Part shown: one piece after another, positions 33,274-41,029 of the stretch
Position numbering within the stretch: the stretch's first letter is position 1
How the letters are laid out: the number at the start of each line of letters is the position of its first letter
Assembly (NCBI RefSeq): GCF_011045165.1
Contig: NZ_JAAKZI010000013.1
Span: 42,622 to 106,621 of the forward strand
Origin: Arthrobacter silviterrae
Lineage (GTDB): Bacteria > Actinomycetota > Actinomycetes > Actinomycetales > Micrococcaceae
Length of the DNA: 64,000 bases
Direction of reading: 5' to 3'
Program-made: the position numbers and the translations under genes
Notes under the pieces: model-generated
What the model was told of the DNA's origin: nothing
Seen by the model: the letters and a program-made list of their open reading frames with translations, nothing else
Database searches by the model: none

Positions 33274-33732
33274 CTACTGCAACGGCTCGACGTTCAAGAC
33301 AAGCTCCTGCTTTTCACCCACGCCGGGGCTGACCGCGGTCAAATAGTAGACGTATTTGCCATCGTTCCCTGTGCCTGTACAGACGGGCGTGACTCCGCCA
33401 ACATTGATCTGTCGCTGGCAAGTGCTGTCAACTTTCAGCGTGATGCCGGCCGGGAACGCAATGGCGAGCAAGTCAGACGGGGTGAACTCAATGTCCGTGC
33501 TCCATCGGCGGCTCATGCTGGGACAGGGATTGGTGGACATGCACAAAAATTGCTCCCCGCGAACGATTTCCGATAGTTGCGTCCAGCTAGGGGGAATGGC
33601 AAACCGGTTGACTCGCGCGACAAAGTCGTCGGTCACCTTGTTCTCGGCAGACCAAACGGCCATTATCGACGCGACACCGGCCCCGAAGACTACGATGACC
33701 GCAACCAGAATGAGGCCCACTAACTTCTTCAC
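33274..33732 (-). CDS. Small secreted or membrane-anchored protein of unknown function
   Basis: The 152-residue protein has an N-terminal hydrophobic helix (KLVGLILVAVIVVFGAGVAS) and an external part with four Cys residues, including CMSTNPC and TCQRQI...VC. I do not recognise the family. It lies 9 bp after the NYN gene in the same direction, so the two probably form an operon. Disulfides are likely from the Cys content. Confidence 0.6.
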   Translation of the reverse strand: MKKLVGLILVAVIVVFGAGVASIMAVWSAENKVTDDFVARVNRFAIPPSWTQLSEIVRGEQFLCMSTNPCPSMSRRWSTDIEFTPSDLLAIAFPAGITLKVDSTCQRQINVGGVTPVCTGTGNDGKYVYYLTAVSPGVGEKQELVLNVEPLQ

Positions 33733-33741
33733 GATGCCCCT

Positions 33742-34752
33742 CTATGCACCCGCGCCATTTGTAACGGGTGGTTCACGCCCGGTACTTGGGACAACCGTCA
33801 TCGTCGCATCCACATGGTCGGCGTGGACAACAGCGAGAACTTTTTCACCAAGGTTCACGAGTCGATAGTCGGTTGTTCCCAACGCATGCAGAAGAACCAA
33901 CTGAAGGTAGGGAAATCCCGCTTCCTCCTTCGAAAAGCCCTCAATGGAATCCTTGAGGGCGGTGCCGACGAAGCTGAGTTTCTTGCCTTCGGATCGACCC
34001 GCAATGACCGCCCGCCCCAGGTCGCCGTCAGCGAAGAGCCCACGAACTGCCGCCAGGTATTCATCGCGGGATGAAACACGGACAAGCAGTGGCGGTGCCA
34101 CTGTGTGCACCGTCTTGGGGATTGGCGCGACCACTGGCTTCTTTTTCTTCTTCCCCTGCTGGGGTTTCTTGGCGGCCACGAGGCTTTTCGCCGTCGTGCT
34201 TGTAGTAGGTGCCGTGGCCACCGGCGAAACCGCAGCGGCGGGCCCGGTGATGGGGATCTGGTGGTACTCGTCGGCTACCGACTTGAGGAGGGCGTTGACG
34301 ATTCCGGCGCCAGGGAGGTTGGTCGACGCCACGATGACATATTTGTTGAGGTGGTGGAGGCGCCTGATGAGCGGAACAAAGCCGCCGTCTCCGCTGGCGA
34401 TGACGAACACCTCGATCCACGGCGAGTCATGAGCCACGGCCAGGACGTCGACGCAGAGTTCGATGTCCGCGGCATTTTTGATGTTCTTGTCAAAGGAGAA
34501 TATCTGGACGGGCTCGATGCCGTGCTCCAGCAATTCATGGCTGTAGGCCTGCATTTCAGGCCTGCCCCAGTTCGCGTAGGCCCGAACAAGTGCCGTTTTT
34601 GACCCGAGGCCACCAACGCGGACGGCCTGCTCAATTCCGCGGACGAACTCGCCGATGTGGACACCGGCCACATTGCCGGGAACACCGCCCCGCAGGTTCT
34701 CCATGTCCAAAAATATCGCCACATTTCTTTGCGGCGGCGCGTTCGTTCCCAA
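33742..34752 (-). CDS. NYN domain RNase-like protein
   Basis: The 336-residue protein begins with a NYN (LabA/DUF88) domain: NVAIFLDMENLRGG, ADIELCVDVLAVAH and VFVIASGDGGFVPLIRRLHH carry the acidic residues of the PIN-like active site. A Lys-rich linker (KKPQQGKKKKK) leads to a C-terminal domain of about 105 residues that could be an OST-HTH/LOTUS-like RNA-binding module. It starts at TTG 34752 with GGGGAAAA upstream. NYN proteins are RNases or RNA-linked regulators. A degenerate copy of its 3' end lies at 36490-36590. Confidence 0.82.
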   Translation of the reverse strand: MGTNAPPQRNVAIFLDMENLRGGVPGNVAGVHIGEFVRGIEQAVRVGGLGSKTALVRAYANWGRPEMQAYSHELLEHGIEPVQIFSFDKNIKNAADIELCVDVLAVAHDSPWIEVFVIASGDGGFVPLIRRLHHLNKYVIVASTNLPGAGIVNALLKSVADEYHQIPITGPAAAVSPVATAPTTSTTAKSLVAAKKPQQGKKKKKPVVAPIPKTVHTVAPPLLVRVSSRDEYLAAVRGLFADGDLGRAVIAGRSEGKKLSFVGTALKDSIEGFSKEEAGFPYLQLVLLHALGTTDYRLVNLGEKVLAVVHADHVDATMTVVPSTGREPPVTNGAGA

Positions 34753-34884
34753 TGCTTTTCCCCAATCGTCCCGCCAACCGGCGACATGTCTGGTTCTCAG
34801 GGTATCCCCCGGGCTATGGGCGGGGCCATGGACGGTTCAGGATTGACTCCGCAAAACTTGCTTCATAATTCGGTACCGCCTCGG

Positions 34885-34890
34885 TATGGT
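34885..34890 (+). promoter_or_regulatory. Putative -10 box of the RHH antitoxin gene
   Basis: TATGGT lies 5 bp before ATG 34896. The repeated CGGTA words around it (34871-34887) may be antitoxin sites. Confidence 0.35.
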
Positions 34891-34895
34891 CAAGT

Positions 34896-35102
34896 ATGGA
34901 CATGAACCTGAGGATCCCGGACGAGATCGACCGGCAGCTCAACGCCCTGGCAGCCGAGCAGCACATCTCCAAGTCGGCCTTGCTGTTGCAGGGCGCTGAA
35001 CTGGTATTGCGAAGGGCCGGGCGAAGGCAGGACATCCATGACTCGTTCGACTTTGTGATGACCCACGACGCAGGGCTGATGAAGCGACTGGAGGATGCAT
35101 GA
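34896..35102 (+). CDS. Ribbon-helix-helix antitoxin, orphan
   Basis: The 68-residue protein has the RHH pattern NLRIPDEIDRQLNALAAEQH followed by SKSALLLQGAELVLRR. The C-terminal VMTHDAGLMKRLEDA is typical of antitoxins that pair with Doc/Fic-type toxins. The toxin expected next begins at ATG 35099 (overlapping the stop) but ends after 12 codons. It is therefore a relic of a lost module. Confidence 0.78.
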   Translation: MDMNLRIPDEIDRQLNALAAEQHISKSALLLQGAELVLRRAGRRQDIHDSFDFVMTHDAGLMKRLEDA

Positions 35103-35137
35103 CCGCATACAGCTATTCGAGGAATTTTTGCCAATGA
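35099..35137 (+). pseudogene. Truncated start of a Doc/Fic-type toxin gene
   Basis: From an ATGA overlap with the antitoxin, the frame reads MTAYSYSRNFCQ and stops. The place and the first residues fit the start of a Doc-like toxin; the rest has been replaced by unrelated sequence. The overlap is seen directly; the toxin identity is inferred. Confidence 0.4.
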
Positions 35138-35544
35138 GCAGGCTGCTGATCGGTGTCTTCGTTGTCCTAGCCGGATGGTCCATTGCCTACTGGGGGAGGT
35201 ACAGGGCTCCGCTGAAACGAAACTCAAGAATGGACAACCTGCTCGGAATCATCAACGTCGTCTGCATTGCCTTGCTTTGCCTTATCGCGGCTACGCTTCC
35301 CCTAGCCACGGGATTCGTGGGAATTCCCGTGTTGGGATTCGCCGCGGCAGCACTATTTCTAGCGTCGCTTTTCCTCTACCGGACTCGAGCGGCAGATTTG
35401 CGGATGGTACGGGCTAGCGGCCGCGGACGCCGCGGACTTCCAGTCAGTCAGAGGGAAATGACGAGGTGGCCCTACACGCTTGTTTATATGATCGGCTACG
35501 TCCTACTTGCGGCCTACATCGCAACGATTCTTGGCCATCTATAG
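35134..35544 (+). CDS. Small integral membrane protein of unknown function
   Basis: The 136-residue protein has four predicted membrane helices: residues about 2-20, 35-55, 58-80 and 113-135. I recognise no family. The start is ATG 35134, with GAGGAA about 12 nt upstream; another ATG in frame lies at 35095. It follows the broken toxin gene and may have been joined there by deletion. Confidence 0.6.
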   Translation: MSRLLIGVFVVLAGWSIAYWGRYRAPLKRNSRMDNLLGIINVVCIALLCLIAATLPLATGFVGIPVLGFAAAALFLASLFLYRTRAADLRMVRASGRGRRGLPVSQREMTRWPYTLVYMIGYVLLAAYIATILGHL

Positions 35545-35884
35545 CGGTGCTGGTGGCCTTGCACCGGTTACGGTACGTTCCGAATCATCGACCACTGGCC
35601 CTGGTATAAATTGCTGGTCCAGCCGCCGACTGATCAGGAAGAAGTCATTTCATGAGTCACGTCAGGCAAATTCAGGCTTTGAAGCAGCCTAGTGATTCGT
35701 AGGGTATCGCAAGGCGGAGTCGAACAGGTCCCCTGGCAAGCCCCGTCGCCTTGCCGTGAGCCCATATCCGTGGCTGGCCTCAACCGTCGTAGATTGCGGA
35801 TAGCGGATCGTTTGATCATTCAGACCGTAGTTCTCATACGGCTTGCCACAACTGGCGATTACGCGATGAATTAAGGTGGGGAAG
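35545..35884. other. Gene-free spacer before the small membrane protein gene
   Basis: About 340 bp with no supported gene. A 16-codon frame at 35652 is present but has no other support. Confidence 0.5.
35872..35877 (+). promoter_or_regulatory. Putative -10 box of small membrane protein gene A
   Basis: TAAGGT ends 7 bp before GTG 35885. The paralogue at 36660 has a -10 box at the same distance. Confidence 0.5.
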
Positions 35885-36223
35885 GTGGAATCGATTCGTA
35901 AAATACCCCGTGCCGAGTGGGGCAGTCAACCAATCCAGCCCACCGCGGGATCCTATTGGCTCAAATGCAATCAGACCATCAAGGTCATCCTCATCTTGTT
36001 GGCGGTTGTGGTGGTGTTTGCCATTGTTGGCCGGAATACTCATCCACGCTCAGCCTGGATGCTCTGGGTTCCGCTTTCTGCCTTCATTGCATCATGCATC
36101 TCCCTCATGATCGTGGGCAGCTTCGCCTTGGGCCCCTATAGAGCTGAGCGCCGTTTGGGTTACACGACATGGCCATCAAGGTCCGAAACTTCAACACCCA
36201 AGGACCGTGAAAACAGGCGATAG
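35885..36223 (+). CDS. Small membrane protein A with GYTTWPS tail
   Basis: The 112-residue protein has an N-terminal cytoplasmic part (AEWGSQPIQPTAGSY), two membrane helices (about residues 33-50 and 58-80), and a tail YRAERRLGYTTWPS. It is paralogous to the protein at 36660-36971 along its whole length. GTG 35885 is chosen because it aligns with the paralogue's ATG and has a leaderless-type -10 box. Function is unknown; the shared tail motif may be a sorting or binding motif. Confidence 0.65.
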   Translation: MESIRKIPRAEWGSQPIQPTAGSYWLKCNQTIKVILILLAVVVVFAIVGRNTHPRSAWMLWVPLSAFIASCISLMIVGSFALGPYRAERRLGYTTWPSRSETSTPKDRENRR

Positions 36224-36489
36224 TGGACGCCTTCGAGAAACGTCTATCCGGTCTCAACAAGGGTGGCAAGCCTCGTCACTGACCCAGACAACATCGATCA
36301 TGTTGCCGGCGTCAACGTAGGCTACTTCACCACTGAAGGGAATTCCTCCCTGATCGCCAGCTACAGGGCGCTGCGGTTGTCGCGGTGCGATCAGCGTAAA
36401 TGAGCCTTTTCCGGACAGAGAATCAGAAAAATACTCCGCAGCCGGGAGATCTCCCCTGATTCCGGGACGACGAATGAGCACCGCGACAC

Positions 36490-36590
36490 CAGCCCGGCAC
36501 ATGGAACAACCGCCATCGTTGGATCCTCGCGGCCAGTGCGGACAATAGCGAGAATTTTTCTCCAAGGATCTTCACCCGGAAGTCGGCGGC
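36490..36590 (-). pseudogene. Remnant of the 3' end of a NYN gene copy
   Basis: About 100 bp aligns with 33775-33870, sharing GACAA(C/T)AGCGAGAA and flanking words. The minus strand still encodes KILGEKFSLL, parallel to VNLGEKVLAV of the intact gene, before the frame is lost. Confidence 0.65.
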
Positions 36591-36646
36591 CGTCACAATG
36601 CCGAAGGGCAAATCCAATATCGAGACCGCCTGACCAGCCGGCGGAG

Positions 36647-36652
36647 TAGGAT
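36647..36652 (+). promoter_or_regulatory. Putative -10 box of small membrane protein gene B
   Basis: TAGGAT ends 7 bp before ATG 36660. Confidence 0.5.
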
Positions 36653-36659
36653 GCTGAAA

Positions 36660-36971
36660 ATGAACACTGTCCGGGTGGTCCCGCCGACGGAATGGGCCAG
36701 GCAACCTGTGCAGCCCAGCGCGGGATCCTATAGGGGAAAAATCAATCGCGCGTTGAAAGCGATAATCATCGCATTCGTCGTAAGCCTGATTTTCGCCATC
36801 ATCGGGCGCGGAATCCATCCAACGCCCTGGCTATTGCTATGGATTCCGATGTCTGTCTTCTTGGCCCTATGTGCATATGCGGTGGCGGTCTGTGCTGTCG
36901 CCTACCGCCCCTACAAGGCTGAGCGGCGCCTCGGCTACACAACGTGGCCATCCGGATCGGAAATCCAGTGA
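36660..36971 (+). CDS. Small membrane protein B with GYTTWPS tail
   Basis: The 103-residue protein is a paralogue of the one at 35885: PPTEWARQPVQPSAGSY at the N-terminus, two membrane helices, and YKAERRLGYTTWPSGSE at the C-terminus. The start ATG 36660 follows a TAGGAT box at 7 bp; an in-frame ATG at 36651 is an alternative. It ends 11 bp from the convergent metallo-hydrolase gene. Function is unknown. Confidence 0.65.
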   Translation: MNTVRVVPPTEWARQPVQPSAGSYRGKINRALKAIIIAFVVSLIFAIIGRGIHPTPWLLLWIPMSVFLALCAYAVAVCAVAYRPYKAERRLGYTTWPSGSEIQ

Positions 36972-36982
36972 AGGCTTGCGAT

Positions 36983-37771
36983 TCAGCCCCGCAAATACTC
37001 CAGCTGCGCCTGAACGGATAGTTCCGCCGCGCCGAGCACGTTCGCCGGGACGTCGCCGTAGACCACGGCCACAATGTCCGCCGCAGATGGCTCCGCGCCG
37101 CTTTCCGAACGCAAGGAAGCCAGCGCACCGCGCACCTGCTCCAGCCGCTCCATCCGGTGGGCTTGGTAGGCCGACGCCGCGGCGGCCAGATCCGGAAGCA
37201 CCGGGCCGTGGCCGGGCAGCACCGTGACCGGACCGCCCGCGGAGCCCAGCACCCGCAGCTGCTCCAGCGACCCGAGGTAGTCCCCCAGCCGGCCGTCCGG
37301 GTAGTCAAGCACCGTGGTCCCCCGGCCCAAGACCGAGTCTCCTGTCAAGACCGAGCCGTGGGCGCCGTCGTTCTTCAGGAAAAAGCACACCGAGTCCGAG
37401 GTGTGGCCGGGGGTGGCCAGCACCTCAATGTCCAGGCCCGCCGCCCGGATCAGCTCGCCGCCGCGCAGGGGCTCCCCCGAGTGGCAGTGCTCGGGGCGGA
37501 CGGCGCGGACCGGCGCGCCCGTGAGCTCGTGGAGCCGCGCGCTGCCCTCCGTGTGGTCGGCGTGGTGGTGCGTGATGAGGACCAGCTCCACCCGCCCCGC
37601 CGCGGCCAGCGCCGACAGGTGTCCCTCCAGCTGCGGGCCCGGATCAACCACCACGACGCCGGCCCCCGGGGCACCGAGCACGTAGCTGTTGGTGCCGTCC
37701 AGGGTCATAGGGCCGGGATTGTCCGCGCGCAGGGTGCGGCTGAGCGGGCCGATTTCCTGCCAGTCCGCCAT
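36983..37771 (-). CDS. Metallo-beta-lactamase fold hydrolase
   Basis: This 262-residue enzyme has the zinc-binding motif THHHADHTEG (HxHxDH), followed by the conserved His in ATPGHTSDSVCF, Asp in LTGDSVLG and His in LPGHGPV. The overall layout matches small hydrolases related to glyoxalase II and LACTB2-type RNases. Substrate is not readable. It starts 3 bp after the ahcY stop and is the last gene of the DUF3499-Trm112-ahcY operon. Confidence 0.9.
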   Translation of the reverse strand: MADWQEIGPLSRTLRADNPGPMTLDGTNSYVLGAPGAGVVVVDPGPQLEGHLSALAAAGRVELVLITHHHADHTEGSARLHELTGAPVRAVRPEHCHSGEPLRGGELIRAAGLDIEVLATPGHTSDSVCFFLKNDGAHGSVLTGDSVLGRGTTVLDYPDGRLGDYLGSLEQLRVLGSAGGPVTVLPGHGPVLPDLAAAASAYQAHRMERLEQVRGALASLRSESGAEPSAADIVAVVYGDVPANVLGAAELSVQAQLEYLRG

Positions 37772-37774
37772 GGC

Positions 37775-39262
37775 CTAGTACCGGTAGTGGCCGGGCTTGT
37801 ACGGGCCGGCCGGGTCCAGGTCCAGGTACGCGGCCTGCTCTGCCGTGAGCTCGGTCAGCTCCACGCCGAGGGCGGCCAGGTGCAGGCGCGCCACCTTCTC
37901 ATCCAGGATCTTCGGCAGCACGTACACCTGCTTTTGGTATTCATCCGTGCCCAGCTTGGAGAAAATCTCGATCTGCGCAATGACCTGGTTGGTGAAGGAG
38001 TTGCTCATGACGAACGACGGGTGGCCCGTGGCGTTGCCCAGGTTCAGCAGGCGCCCCTCGGAGAGCACAATGATGGAGCGCTCCTGCGCTGTGCCCTTGT
38101 CGAAGACCCACTCGTGCACCTGCGGCTTGATCTCCACCTTTTCGACGCCGTCGATCTTGGCCAGGCCGGCCATGTCGATCTCGTTGTCGAAGTGGCCCAC
38201 GTTGCCCACAATGGCCTTGTTCTTCATCTTCAGCATGTCCGCCGCGGAGATGATGCCCAGGCCGCCGGTGGTGGTGACGAAGATGTCGCCCTGGCCGATG
38301 ACCGATTCCAGCCGGGCCACCTGGTAGCCGTCCATGGCGGCCTGCAGCGCGCAGATGGGGTCGATCTCGGTGACAATCACGCGCGATCCCTGCCCCCGCA
38401 GCGCCTCGGCCGCGCCTTTGCCGACGTCGCCATAGCCACAGACGACGGCGACCTTTCCGCCCAGGAGAACATCCGTGGCGCGCATGAGGCCGTCCGGCAG
38501 GGAGTGGCGGATGCCGTACTTGTTGTCGAACTTGGACTTGGTGACGGAGTCGTTGACGTTGATGGCCGGGAACAGCAGCTTGCCCTCGGCGGCCAGCTGG
38601 TACAGGCGGTGCACGCCCGTGGTGGTTTCCTCCGTGACGCCGTGGATCTGCGCGGCAATGCGCGTCCACTTCTGCTTGTCCGCCTTGAGTGACTTGCGGA
38701 GAGCCTCGAGGAAGATCTTGCCCTCTTCGGAGTCCGCGTCCGTGGCGTCCGGGACTGCCCCGGCGGCTTCAAACTCGGCGCCCTTGTGGACCAGCATGGT
38801 GGCGTCGCCGCCGTCGTCCAGGATCATGTTGGCGCCCTTTTTGGGGTTCTTCGCGGCGCCGGGCCAGGTGAGGATCTGCTGGGCCGTCCACCAATATTCC
38901 TCCAGGGACTCGCCTTTCCAGGCGAAAACAGGCACGCCCTGGGGGTTCTCCGGCGTGCCGTTGCCGACCACGATGGCAGCGGCCGCCTCATCCTGCGTGG
39001 AGAAGATGTTGCAGGACGCCCAGCGGACCTCGGCGCCCAACGCCGTGAGCGTCTCGATCAGGACCGCCGTTTGCACGGTCATGTGCAGGGAGCCGGCAAT
39101 GCGGGCGCCCTTGAGCGGCTGGCTGTCCTTGTATTCCTCGCGCAGGCTCATCAGGCCCGGCATCTCAAACTCGGCCAGGCGGATCTGGTGCCGGCCGGCC
39201 GCGGCCAGGGTGATGTCAGCGACCTTGTAGTCTGCCGGGCTGAGGGTGGAGGCGGTGCTCAT
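37775..39262 (-). CDS. ahcY: Adenosylhomocysteinase
   Basis: S-adenosylhomocysteine hydrolase (495 residues) splits SAH into adenosine and homocysteine, so it sustains methylation. Landmarks: [16 protein letters not shown] near the N-terminus, [20 protein letters not shown] as the NAD-binding site, [20 protein letters not shown], and the C-terminal [18 protein letters not shown] with the conserved Lys and Tyr. Upstream AAGGA is close to ATG 39262. No SAH riboswitch is visible in the 104-bp gap to the Trm112 gene. Confidence 0.97.
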   Translation of the reverse strand: MSTASTLSPADYKVADITLAAAGRHQIRLAEFEMPGLMSLREEYKDSQPLKGARIAGSLHMTVQTAVLIETLTALGAEVRWASCNIFSTQDEAAAAIVVGNGTPENPQGVPVFAWKGESLEEYWWTAQQILTWPGAAKNPKKGANMILDDGGDATMLVHKGAEFEAAGAVPDATDADSEEGKIFLEALRKSLKADKQKWTRIAAQIHGVTEETTTGVHRLYQLAAEGKLLFPAINVNDSVTKSKFDNKYGIRHSLPDGLMRATDVLLGGKVAVVCGYGDVGKGAAEALRGQGSRVIVTEIDPICALQAAMDGYQVARLESVIGQGDIFVTTTGGLGIISAADMLKMKNKAIVGNVGHFDNEIDMAGLAKIDGVEKVEIKPQVHEWVFDKGTAQERSIIVLSEGRLLNLGNATGHPSFVMSNSFTNQVIAQIEIFSKLGTDEYQKQVYVLPKILDEKVARLHLAALGVELTELTAEQAAYLDLDPAGPYKPGHYRY

Positions 39263-39366
39263 GGCGGGTCCTTACTGTGCTGGACTGTGCTGGCTGGCTT
39301 GGTGGTTTTAGGCCGGTGGCTGCCGGGGGGCTGCTCGTCAGGCGAGCTGCCGGGGCGGGCTGCCGG

Positions 39367-39549
39367 CTAGGCGAGCTGCTCGGGGCGCAGCAGCAGGGGG
39401 ATGCCCTCCTCGACGCTGTAGCGCAGCGGCTTCCCGTCGGGGCCGGGCTGCGTGCTGACCAGCTCCGCGCCCTCCTGGACCAGGGTGGAGCCGGTCACGG
39501 GGCAGCGCAGCACGGACAGGAGTTCGTCGCTGATTTTCGCCATCGTCAT
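39367..39549 (-). CDS. Trm112 family protein
   Basis: The 60-residue protein has the pattern ELLSVLRCPVTGSTLVQEG and a C-terminal YSVEEGIPLLLRPE, typical of bacterial Trm112-like proteins. These are small zinc-ribbon-like or methyltransferase-partner proteins; here only one Cys of the usual zinc set is present. The start ATG 39549 has GAGAAGAG just before it; a second ATG lies 6 nt downstream. It is co-directional with DUF3499 and ahcY. Confidence 0.85.
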   Translation of the reverse strand: MTMAKISDELLSVLRCPVTGSTLVQEGAELVSTQPGPDGKPLRYSVEEGIPLLLRPEQLA

Positions 39550-39618
39550 CTCTTCTCGTCGAGGGGGTGGTTCCGGGAGCTTGTCCGCCTGCCGGGCGTT
39601 GCCGGAGCTATTGCGGGG

Positions 39619-40017
39619 CTAGTCCCGCAGGATGTGGAGGTGTCCGCGGCGCCCGCTGGATTGGCGGGAGCCGCCGGGGTCTGCGGTGGGGCGCTCCAGC
39701 AAACCGCGGGGTTCGCGCTGGGCCTGGGGACCGTCGTCGTCCGGTTCTGCGGCGGCCTCACGGACGGCGTCGGCCAGGGCCAGGAGGTCGTCAGGGCCGG
39801 GGCCCGGAGGGGTGTCCGAGCGCGCCAGGCGGATCACTTCCCAGCCCAGCGGGACGGTGAGGCGGGCGGAGTGCTTGGAGCAGAGGTCGTAGCAGTGGGG
39901 CTCGGCGAAGGTGGCCAGGGGGCCCAGGACTGCGGTGGAATCGGCATACACGTACGTCAGGGTGGCCACGGCCGACTCGCGGCAGGCTGATCGGGTGCAT
40001 TGACGAAGGGTTCCCAC
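39619..40017 (-). CDS. DUF3499 family protein
   Basis: The 132-residue protein has the zinc-ribbon-like start RQCTRSACRESAVATLTYVY and a second Cys pair in EPHCYDLCSKH, then a Pro/Arg-rich tail. This is DUF3499, conserved in Actinobacteria next to the metallopeptidase and mannose-metabolism genes; its function is unknown. GTG 40017 follows a TAATCT box by 8 bp, and TTG 40026 is an alternative. Confidence 0.88.
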   Translation of the reverse strand: MGTLRQCTRSACRESAVATLTYVYADSTAVLGPLATFAEPHCYDLCSKHSARLTVPLGWEVIRLARSDTPPGPGPDDLLALADAVREAAAEPDDDGPQAQREPRGLLERPTADPGGSRQSSGRRGHLHILRD

Positions 40018-40025
40018 GATTCCCA

Positions 40026-40031
40026 AGATTA
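40026..40031 (-). promoter_or_regulatory. Putative -10 box of the DUF3499 operon
   Basis: TAATCT on the minus strand lies 8 bp before GTG 40017. Confidence 0.4.
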
Positions 40032-40081
40032 CCCGCCTTTTGGCCCGTTTGCCCCCAACGGCTCACTCGGCCGGAGTGAAC

Positions 40082-40087
40082 TAGAGT
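40082..40087 (+). promoter_or_regulatory. Putative -10 box of the metallopeptidase gene
   Basis: TAGAGT ends 6 bp before ATG 40094, so the second of the two adjacent ATG codons is the probable leaderless start. Confidence 0.5.
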
Positions 40088-40093
40088 GAAATG

Positions 40094-40594
40094 ATGCAGC
40101 ACAACACGCCGGAGCCCGGTTTTAGCGTTACGTTCCACGACGGCGACGCGCTGCCCGTGCGGCCGTTTGCTCAGCGCCGGCGCAACCGCCACGGGCGCGG
40201 ATTGCGGGGCTCCATCATGCTGCCCGGGCTGCCCGGATCGCGGACGCGCGCTGAAAAGTTTGAGGACCTGGTGGTGGATTCCGCCGAGCGGCTCCGGGAG
40301 CTGTGGAGCGCGCAGCTGGCGGATGTGGAGTACCTGGTGGAGGAGGTGCCGGACAAGCTGGAGGAATTGGTTGCCTCCCGTTCGCAGGCGCCGCTGGGCA
40401 AGTACACGCCTGCCTCTCCATTGGTGGGGCATGCGGTGATCGTCATTTACCGACACCCCGTGGAGGCCCTGTGCGACACCCCCGCGCAGGTCCGCGAGCT
40501 GGTGCACGAGGTGCTCATTGAGCAGGTGGCCGGGCTGCTGAACATTGACCCGGACACCGTGGACCCGATGTTTGGGCGGTTTAGGCGGGGGTAG
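40094..40594 (+). CDS. Zincin-like metallopeptidase family protein
   Basis: The 166-residue protein belongs to the small zincin-like family conserved in Actinobacteria beside DUF3499 and whiB2. The usual zinc motif HExxH appears as HEVLIEQVAGLLNID, with the second His replaced by Glu, as in other actinobacterial members. Conserved YTPASPLVGHAVIVIYRHPV precedes it. Activity is uncertain because of the altered motif. ATG 40094 is preferred over ATG 40091. Confidence 0.87.
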   Translation: MQHNTPEPGFSVTFHDGDALPVRPFAQRRRNRHGRGLRGSIMLPGLPGSRTRAEKFEDLVVDSAERLRELWSAQLADVEYLVEEVPDKLEELVASRSQAPLGKYTPASPLVGHAVIVIYRHPVEALCDTPAQVRELVHEVLIEQVAGLLNIDPDTVDPMFGRFRRG

Positions 40595-40604
40595 GCGTTG
40601 GGCG

Positions 40605-40672
40605 GGCTGGGCTGGCTGGCCTGGCGGGCTTGGTGGGCTTGGCGGGCTTGGCGGGCTTGGCGGGGCGCTCTA
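40605..40672. repeat. GGCGGGCTT tandem repeat
   Basis: Seven or so imperfect units of GGCGGGCTT lie between the metallopeptidase gene and the hipBA module. This may mark the junction of an insert. Confidence 0.7.
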
Positions 40673-40692
40673 GGCGTCTACGCCGGCTAAAG

Positions 40693-40737
40693 TAGCTAAA
40701 GCATTGAAGTACCTCCATTAACGTGCGAAAATAGCTA
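40693..40737. promoter_or_regulatory. Two TAGCTA operator half-sites before hipB
   Basis: TAGCTA is found at 40693-40698 and 40732-40737, 39 bp apart, in an A/T-rich stretch that must contain the hipBA promoter. HipB proteins repress through repeated palindromes, so these are the likely sites. Confidence 0.55.
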
Positions 40738-40753
40738 CATTATAGGAGGCTGC

Positions 40754-41029
40754 ATGCTGGAAACAGTGCGACTCGGGGCCAACTTGAAGGCCCGCAGAAT
40801 CATTTTGGGCCTGCCCCAGGAGCTTGTCGCCGAAAGAGCCAACATCTCCCGGGCCACCTTGATGCGCCTTGAAGCGGGAGAGGGCGGCAAAGTGGAACAC
40901 CTTATGACTGTTGCCTCCGTGCTGGGCATCGCTGAAGACATCATCCAGGCCACAGATCCCCTGAACAGCGATCTGGGCCGCGCCCGTGCCCATCTCCTCA
41001 ATCGCCAACGCGCCCCGAGGAGGACTTGA
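40754..41029 (+). CDS. hipB: HipB-like XRE antitoxin
   Basis: The 91-residue protein has an XRE HTH: NLKARRIILGLPQELVAERA and ISRATLMRLEAG. It sits directly before hipA, as HipB does, and would repress the locus and bind HipA. AGGAGG lies 4 nt before ATG 40754. Its stop shares one base with the hipA start (TGATG). Confidence 0.88.
   Translation: MLETVRLGANLKARRIILGLPQELVAERANISRATLMRLEAGEGGKVEHLMTVASVLGIAEDIIQATDPLNSDLGRARAHLLNRQRAPRRT

Larger units (their letters stand above)
36224..36659. other. Spacer with the remnant of a duplicated NYN gene
   Basis: No intact gene is seen. The part 36490-36590 is a decayed copy of the NYN gene 3' end; the rest has weak protein-like frames on the minus strand (36254-36450). 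Confidence 0.55.

Noticed and set aside
39263..39366. SAH riboswitch upstream of ahcY
   Set aside because: The gap is GC-rich, but I could not fit the conserved SAH riboswitch core, and ahcY is an internal gene of an operon.
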